Shown here: positions 59,690 through 64,000 of the stretch, piece by piece | Numbering within the stretch: position 1 is the first letter of the stretch | Layout: each line of letters opens with the position of its first letter | From: Marseilla massiliensis | GTDB taxonomy: Bacteria > Bacteroidota > Bacteroidia > Bacteroidales > Bacteroidaceae | NCBI RefSeq assembly: GCF_016899955.1 | Contig: NZ_JACJJL010000017.1 | Location: 1-64,000, forward strand | Length of the DNA: 64,000 nt | Reading direction: 5' to 3' | Program-made: the position numbers and the translations under genes | The notes under the pieces: model-generated | What the model was told of the DNA's origin: nothing | The model's database searches: none | Seen by the model: the letters and a program-made list of their open reading frames with translations, nothing else

Positions 59690-62170
59690 CTACTCCCCAT
59701 ATCCGCCGAAGCCGGTTGCCTCGGTGTCGCTGCCGCCCATGGCGTTTTCGGACCGTTTTTTCTCGCCGTTCATGTTGCCGAAGTTCCATGTCAGGGTGAC
59801 GTTGACGCGCGGGTCGCGCCAGTTTTCCTGGTATCTCTCGAAGCTGTCGTTGCCGGTGTGGTTTTTCCATCGGCGCGTTCCGAGCACGTCGCGCCAGTTT
59901 ACCGACAGCGCCAGTGCCTTGTTTAGGAACGTCTTGCGCACGCCCAGGTCGAGGCTTGCGTTGGGTTCGCGGTAGCCTTGCGTTATCACCCGTCGTGAGT
60001 TGTAGCGCCCGGTGGCCTGTAGCGATATGTCGTAGGGCAGGATGACGCTGGCCAGCAGGCGTGCGTCCCACGAGAAATTCTCGTCGGCCTCGCCCGTGAC
60101 GGTCTGGTTGTCTATGACATAGCTGAACCCGTCGAGCTTGTAGTAGTAGGCGTTGACGGTCGTGGTGAGGTCGAGGATGCGGAAGAGCTTGTTTTTGACA
60201 ATGAGCTCAACGCCGGCGCTCTGGCTCTTCGCCACGTTCTCGTTGGTAGAGTATATCGTGTCGTTGTGGTTGTAGGTGACACGCTGTATCACGTCGGTCG
60301 TCGGCCTGTAGTAAGCGCTCACGCTCAGCGTGTGGTCTTGCCACGTCTTGAGGAAGTTGAGGGAGAACGAGTTGGTGTACTCCGGTGTCAGTTGTGGGTT
60401 GCCAAACGATATCATCGAGGCGTCGCGCGTGTTGCGGAAACTGTTGAGCTGCCCGCCCCAGGGTCGCCTGAGCCGTCGCGTGTAGTTGAGCTGCAGCTGC
60501 GCCGTCTCGTTGAAGTGGTAGCTCAGGAAGAGGCTCGGGAAGAGCTGGAAATAGTCTTTCTTGAACGGCGTGTCGCGCATCGAGGGGTCGTGTTCCTGCC
60601 AGTAGTCATAGCTTTCGGTGTTCACCCGCCAGTATTCGCCGCGCAGTCCGGCCATCACCCCCACCGGGCCGAGCTTGGTGGTTAGGGTGGCGTAGAGCGC
60701 GTGGACGTCGATGTCGTAGATGAATCGGTTGAAGTATTCGCGGTCTTCGGCCACGTTCTGGCCCGTCCAGCTGGTCTCGTCGATCCACGACTCCTGCGGC
60801 GAGTTCTCGCGCGAGAAGCGCCCGTCGTAGCCCGCTTCCACCTTGAGGTCTTCCGTCACCTGGTTTTCGTAGTCCACCTTTGCCTCCCACGAGCGGTTGT
60901 TCATGTGCATGGGGCGGTACTGGTAAGAGTATTCCGTGGGCTGCGAGCCGTCGTTCCACGTGGTGCTGTCCTGGTAGTAGTTGTCTTGGTCGCTCTTCCA
61001 GCGGTCGAACGACAGGTTGAAGTCAATCTTGTGCTTCTCGCCGAAGTTGTGCACATAGTCCAGTTCGGCGTGGTACATCCTCATGTCGCCGCTGCCGGAG
61101 TTGCGCCTGAACATTACATACGAGTCGGCCTGGGCCCCCAGCATGCCGTAGTGGTAGGGCGTGAGGCTGGTGTTGTCGTTGTCGCCGAGCATCGTCATGC
61201 CCGATATCGACAGCTCGTCGGCTGCCGTGGGGTGCCATGTCAGCCCCGCCCTTGCAAAGAGGTTGCCTCCCCTGTTCTCGCTGTCGGTCTCGTAGTTCTG
61301 GTATTGCCGGCTCTGCGTATATGTCTGCTCGCTCCTGGCCCCGCCCGTGCTCTTGCGCCTGCGGTAGCCTATGTTGGCAAAGGCGTCGAGCTTTCCGCTC
61401 GAGTAGTTGATGCTTCCGCTGGTGTTCCATCCGCCCCGCGTGTCGGCCCCGGCCCGCAGCGAGCCGTAGTAGCCGGCCTTGCGGTCGCGCTTGAGCACAA
61501 TGTTGATGATGCCGGCCGAGCCCTCGGGGCTGTACTTGGCGCTCGGGTTGTCTATCACCTCCACCCGCTCTATGCTCTCGGCCGGTATCTGTTGCAGTAT
61601 CTCGGCGCGGTTGTCGGTGGTCAGCCCGCTGGCCTTGCCGTTTATCCATACCTCGACGCTGGTGTTGCCGCGCAGCGAAATCTCGCCGTCGGTGTCAATC
61701 TCTACCGAAGGTATGTTCTCGAGCAGGTCGCTGGCCGAGCCACCCGCGGCTGCCAGCACCTGGTCGACGGTGAACGTCTTGCGGTCTACCTCGAGCTTCA
61801 TCTGCGAGCGTTGGCCCGTCACCTGCACCTCCTTGAGCACCTGGCTGTCTTCGCCGAGGTAGATAAACGGGAAGTTCGACTGCCTGTGGCCGGCCGAGAT
61901 GGTAAACTTGCGCGTGGCCGGCTTGTAGCCGATGTACGACGCCTCGAGCACGTAGTCGCCGTCGGCCAGGCCCGTTATGTTGAATGCCCCGCCGCCGTCG
62001 GTCACGCTTCCCTTCACCATCTTGCCCGTCTTGGCCTGGTTTACCTTGATGTTGACAAACTGCAACGCCTCGTTGCTCTGCCTGTCTATTATCTTTCCTT
62101 TCACCGAGCCTTGCGCGGCCGCTATCAGCGACGACATTGCCACAAGGCACAACATGATTATCCTGTACAT
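59690..62170 (-). CDS. TonB-dependent outer-membrane receptor
   Basis: The 826-residue protein is read from ATG at 62168-62170 (MYRIIMLCLVAMSSLIAAA-Q signal peptide). A carboxypeptidase-regulatory-like domain (residues about 22-105, GSVKGKIIDRQSNEALQFVN) precedes the plug (about 125-225, LLENIPSVEIDTDGEISLRG, NPSAKYSPEGSAGIINIVLK) and a 22-strand barrel. The C-terminus ends in a Gly-rich extension (GGSDTEATGFGGYGE) rather than an aromatic residue. No SusD-like gene is adjacent, so it belongs to the single-component receptors. The ligand is unknown; siderophores, metals or peptides are possible. Confidence 0.88.
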   Translation of the reverse strand: MYRIIMLCLVAMSSLIAAAQGSVKGKIIDRQSNEALQFVNIKVNQAKTGKMVKGSVTDGGGAFNITGLADGDYVLEASYIGYKPATRKFTISAGHRQSNFPFIYLGEDSQVLKEVQVTGQRSQMKLEVDRKTFTVDQVLAAAGGSASDLLENIPSVEIDTDGEISLRGNTSVEVWINGKASGLTTDNRAEILQQIPAESIERVEVIDNPSAKYSPEGSAGIINIVLKRDRKAGYYGSLRAGADTRGGWNTSGSINYSSGKLDAFANIGYRRRKSTGGARSEQTYTQSRQYQNYETDSENRGGNLFARAGLTWHPTAADELSISGMTMLGDNDNTSLTPYHYGMLGAQADSYVMFRRNSGSGDMRMYHAELDYVHNFGEKHKIDFNLSFDRWKSDQDNYYQDSTTWNDGSQPTEYSYQYRPMHMNNRSWEAKVDYENQVTEDLKVEAGYDGRFSRENSPQESWIDETSWTGQNVAEDREYFNRFIYDIDVHALYATLTTKLGPVGVMAGLRGEYWRVNTESYDYWQEHDPSMRDTPFKKDYFQLFPSLFLSYHFNETAQLQLNYTRRLRRPWGGQLNSFRNTRDASMISFGNPQLTPEYTNSFSLNFLKTWQDHTLSVSAYYRPTTDVIQRVTYNHNDTIYSTNENVAKSQSAGVELIVKNKLFRILDLTTTVNAYYYKLDGFSYVIDNQTVTGEADENFSWDARLLASVILPYDISLQATGRYNSRRVITQGYREPNASLDLGVRKTFLNKALALSVNWRDVLGTRRWKNHTGNDSFERYQENWRDPRVNVTLTWNFGNMNGEKKRSENAMGGSDTEATGFGGYGE

Positions 62171-62232
62171 AGTATTTATTAGACGCAGAATGCGGGGGGA
62201 TAGTATGTGGGCGCTTATACACTTAAGTTTAT

Positions 62233-62433
62233 TTAACCCTAATCGCCCTTCAGACCGCCGTCCGCGCGCTTTGTTTTCCTTCTCCCGGCTTCCCAAGCGC
62301 TTTTGTCCTGTTGCCGGCATCTTGCCGTCCGCTTTGCCTCGTCGTAGCCCGCTACGCCTTCGGCAAATGCGTCAGCCAATCTTCCTGCAACAAAACAAAA
62401 TCTCTTTGGCCTCTGCAGAGCGATTAGGGTTAA
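62233..62433. mobile_element. Palindromic MITE-like element with 14-bp terminal inverted repeats
   Basis: TTAACCCTAATCGC (62233-62246) is exactly inverted at 62420-62433, bounding 201 bases. In the centre, CGTAGCCCGCTACG (62343-62356) is the same 14 bases as in the element at 12614-12797, flanked by TTTGCC (62333-62338) and GGCAAA (62362-62367). The left 60-70 bases are repeated directly at about 62438-62502 with a few changes, as a partial second copy. No ORF of note is present. A non-autonomous mobile or REP-like element is the best reading. Confidence 0.55.
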
Positions 62434-62437
62434 CCCG

Positions 62438-62502
62438 TAATCGCCCTTCAGACCGCCGTCCGTGCGCTTTGTTTTCCTTCTCCCGGCTTCCCAGGCGCTT
62501 GT
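62438..62502. repeat. Direct-repeat copy of the left part of the MITE-like element
   Basis: The segment beginning TAATCGCCCTTCAGACC at 62438 and running through TTTTCCTTCTCCCGGCTTCC repeats 62240-62304 with few changes (for example TCCGCGCG/TCCGTGCG). It suggests a second, incomplete insertion or a tandem slip. Confidence 0.6.
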
Positions 62503-62594
62503 TGGTCAGGCTTTTTTGCATGCCATTCTTTCGGCGTCTTGCTCAGGCATGCGCCCGATGCATGGCGGCGGCGGTAGGTAGTTGCGGCTTGTCT

Positions 62595-62675
62595 GGGCCG
62601 TTCGGCATTGCCGAACGGCCCGTATTGCAATGCCGGACGGCCCGTTTCAGATGGCAAAACGGGCCGTTTTGTAAT
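62595..62675. repeat. GGGCCGTT palindrome cluster before the oxyR stop
   Basis: GGGCCGTTCGGCA (62595-62607) pairs perfectly with TGCCGAACGGCCC (62609-62621). GACGGCCCGTTT (62636-62647) and AAAACGGGCCGTTTT (62656-62670) follow. It is the same family as in the glnK-amt spacer and after korB. It lies downstream of the minus-strand oxyR gene, so one function may be transcript ending. Confidence 0.6.
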
Positions 62676-62720
62676 TCGCTGAGGCTCAATGCGTCCGGCC
62701 GGCGCCGGCGCGTGGGCCTG

Positions 62721-63647
62721 TCAGACGCGCTGCTCGGTGTTGTTCATGCTGAGCATGCGCGGCGGCACGGCGGCCCTCACGTAGTCGGCCAGCAGGCTCC
62801 TCATGGCCTCGCGCACAAACGTGCGGGTGGTGAGCAGCACTATGCGGCGCGTGGGTATGGGCAGGGCGAAGGGCCTGACAAGGCGTCGCTGGGCCTCCGA
62901 GAGCTGGTCGAGGGCCAGCTCGGGGATGAAGGTGGTGCCGCGCCCGCCCTCGACCATGCGCATGAATGTCTCGATGCTGCCCAGCGAATAGACGTTCTTC
63001 GACGTCTGTCCGTCTTTCAGTCCGCAGAACTTCACTATCTGGTCGCGGAAGCAATGGCCCTCGTCGAGCAGCCAAAGGAAGCTGTCGGCAAGGTCGGCCG
63101 AGCGCACCGAGGCAGCCGCCGACAGGGCGTCGCCCTTGGCCACGTAGGCCACAAACTGCTCGAAGTAAAGCTCGGTCATGTCGAAGTGGTCGAGCCCGTC
63201 GACGTCGGCCACTATGGCGGCGTCTATCTCGCCCCTGGCCAGGGCCTGCTTTATGGCCTCTGTCTTCATCTCGGCCACGCGGATGTCGGTCTCGGGGTGG
63301 TCGGCCAGCAGCCGCGGGAAGAACCTCGGCAGCAGGTAGGGGGCTATGGTGGGCAGAATGCCCACCTTGAAGACCCCCCGCACCGACCGCTTGGCCTCGG
63401 CCACGATGTCTTTTATCTTGTTGGCGCGCACCAGCACGCGCCACGCCTGCTCAACCACCAGGCGCCCGGCCGGCGTCGGCGCCACGGGCTGGGCGGTGCG
63501 GTCGAAGATGCGCAGGCCCAGTTCGTCTTCCAGTTTCTGTATCATCGAGCTCAGCGTGGGCTGCGTCACGCCACATTGTTCGGCGGCCTTGGCGAAGTGG
63601 CGCAGGCGGTAGACGGCCACGATGTATTCCATTTGTTGCAGTGTCAT
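62721..63647 (-). CDS. oxyR: LysR-family peroxide sensor OxyR
   Basis: OxyR activates antioxidant genes when H2O2 forms a disulfide between two cysteines. From ATG at 63645-63647 the protein has 308 residues. The winged helix is MTLQQMEYIVAVYRLRHFAKAA... (quoted in part) with CGVTQPTLSSMIQKLEDELG. The sensing motif DEGHCFRDQ...FCGL places Cys199 and Cys208 at exactly the E. coli numbers. A later in-frame upstream Met (63680) is less likely because MTLQQ is the conserved start. The gene is divergent from ahpC, and a four-part OxyR site lies between them. Confidence 0.93.
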   Translation of the reverse strand: MTLQQMEYIVAVYRLRHFAKAAEQCGVTQPTLSSMIQKLEDELGLRIFDRTAQPVAPTPAGRLVVEQAWRVLVRANKIKDIVAEAKRSVRGVFKVGILPTIAPYLLPRFFPRLLADHPETDIRVAEMKTEAIKQALARGEIDAAIVADVDGLDHFDMTELYFEQFVAYVAKGDALSAAASVRSADLADSFLWLLDEGHCFRDQIVKFCGLKDGQTSKNVYSLGSIETFMRMVEGGRGTTFIPELALDQLSEAQRRLVRPFALPIPTRRIVLLTTRTFVREAMRSLLADYVRAAVPPRMLSMNNTEQRV

Positions 63648-63830
63648 GGTCTCTGTGGTTTGTTGGTTTGCGTACTGCAAACTTACTCATTCTGCGCGAC
63701 AATCGTGTAACATCGGGCGTTTTTCGTCGGCAAATCATCATTTTTGGGTATTTATTTGTCTCAAGCAAACCTTGTTTCGGGCCTCCGGCGGCATCTACCG
63801 ACCTGGAATACAGCGTGTTGTCTGCCGCCG

Positions 63831-63866
63831 ATAGATGCCGTCTATCGGCCGATAGGCATTGTCTGT
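63831..63866. promoter_or_regulatory. Four-part OxyR binding site
   Basis: The sequence reads ATAG (63831-63834), 7 bases, CTAT (63842-63845), 6 bases, ATAG (63852-63855), 7 bases, CTGT (63863-63866). This follows the E. coli ATAG-N7-CTAT pairs (canonically 7 bases between pairs), with one base short and one substitution. It touches the -33 TTTG of ahpC, as expected for an activator site. Confidence 0.75.
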
Positions 63867-63897
63867 TTGCTTTGCGTGGCCATTGTGGCTATCTTTG
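63866..63897 (+). promoter_or_regulatory. Promoter of ahpC
   Basis: TTTG (63866-63869) and TATCTTTG (63890-63897) are spaced 20 bases. The leader to ATG 63965 is about 60 bases. The remainder of the oxyR-ahpC gap (63648-63830) is without a recognisable gene. Confidence 0.75.
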
Positions 63898-63964
63898 CAG
63901 TGTCAAAAAGACAAAGCGACAACAATAGATAAACGTAACAACATACAATTAAAAACAAGACGAC

Positions 63965-64000
63965 ATGGAATCAATAATCAACGCACAGATGCCTGAGTTC
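63965..64000 (+). CDS. ahpC: Alkyl hydroperoxide reductase AhpC (5' end only)
   Basis: The first twelve codons read MESIINAQMPEF, the start typical of Bacteroidales AhpC peroxiredoxins (ME-IIN-Q-PEFKV). The window ends before the catalytic cysteine. AhpC reduces H2O2 and organic peroxides with electrons from AhpF. Position opposite oxyR and an OxyR site directly upstream support the assignment. Confidence 0.75.
   Translation, partial: MESIINAQMPEF

Overview
The window is bacterial chromosome from the order Bacteroidales, most probably a Prevotellaceae-like gut or oral anaerobe. The evidence is the set of Bacteroidetes-type promoters (TTTG, about 19-20 bases, TAnnTTTG), the weak Shine-Dalgarno sequences, many secreted proteins ending in a type IX secretion (T9SS) sorting tail, DUF6242/DUF6089 genes next to uppS-bamA-skp-murI, LL-diaminopimelate aminotransferase, type III glutamine synthetase and family-10 pectate lyase. 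The family is inferred; the order is secure. No phage, plasmid or integrase gene is present.

Layout. 1-2471: tandem array of leucine-rich, BspA-like T9SS proteins (one 3' end and two full copies) with near-identical ends and divergent centres. 2562-3602: lipoprotein gene broken by an in-frame TAG. 3747-3960: strong promoter, 18-codon ORF and hairpin, arranged like an attenuator. 4205-12578: envelope-biogenesis block DUF6242-DUF6089-uppS-bamA-three OmpH/Skp paralogues-murI. 12614-12797: MITE-like palindromic element, followed by a zinc alcohol dehydrogenase. 14099-17898 (minus): a metallo-hydrolase lipoprotein, then the operon rbfA-DNA cytosine methyltransferase-LolC/E permease, divergent from tRNA-Arg(CCT). 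18338-24469: a large T9SS subtilase and a second T9SS-type protein. 25553-28589: 2-oxoacid:ferredoxin oxidoreductase genes korA and korB, separated by a degraded four-helix-bundle (S23) cassette. 28869-30636 (minus): MgtC and a class III sirtuin. 30823-33385: three FKBP prolyl isomerases. 33624-38021: a GH2-type enzyme and a convergent pectate lyase.

38788-49287 holds four consecutive T9SS cargo genes, two with CxxC thioredoxin-like Omp28 features. 49388-58624 is a nitrogen block: glnK-amt-asnB on the minus strand, then dapF-dapL, a TorF-like outer-membrane protein and glnN on the plus strand. 58792-64000 holds an HxlR regulator, a repeat field, a TonB-dependent receptor, further palindromic elements, and oxyR divergent from the first codons of ahpC with a clear four-part OxyR site between them.

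Together the genes cover envelope assembly (UppS lipid carrier, BamA/Skp barrel assembly, LolC/E-type lipoprotein release, MurI D-glutamate), T9SS surface proteins, ferredoxin-linked 2-oxoacid metabolism, ammonium assimilation linked to diaminopimelate synthesis, and peroxide defence. The most unusual material is non-canonical: the LRR array with conserved ends, several intergenic palindrome families, the S23 remnant and the attenuator-like leader. Most long antisense ORFs are GC-driven shadows and were left out.
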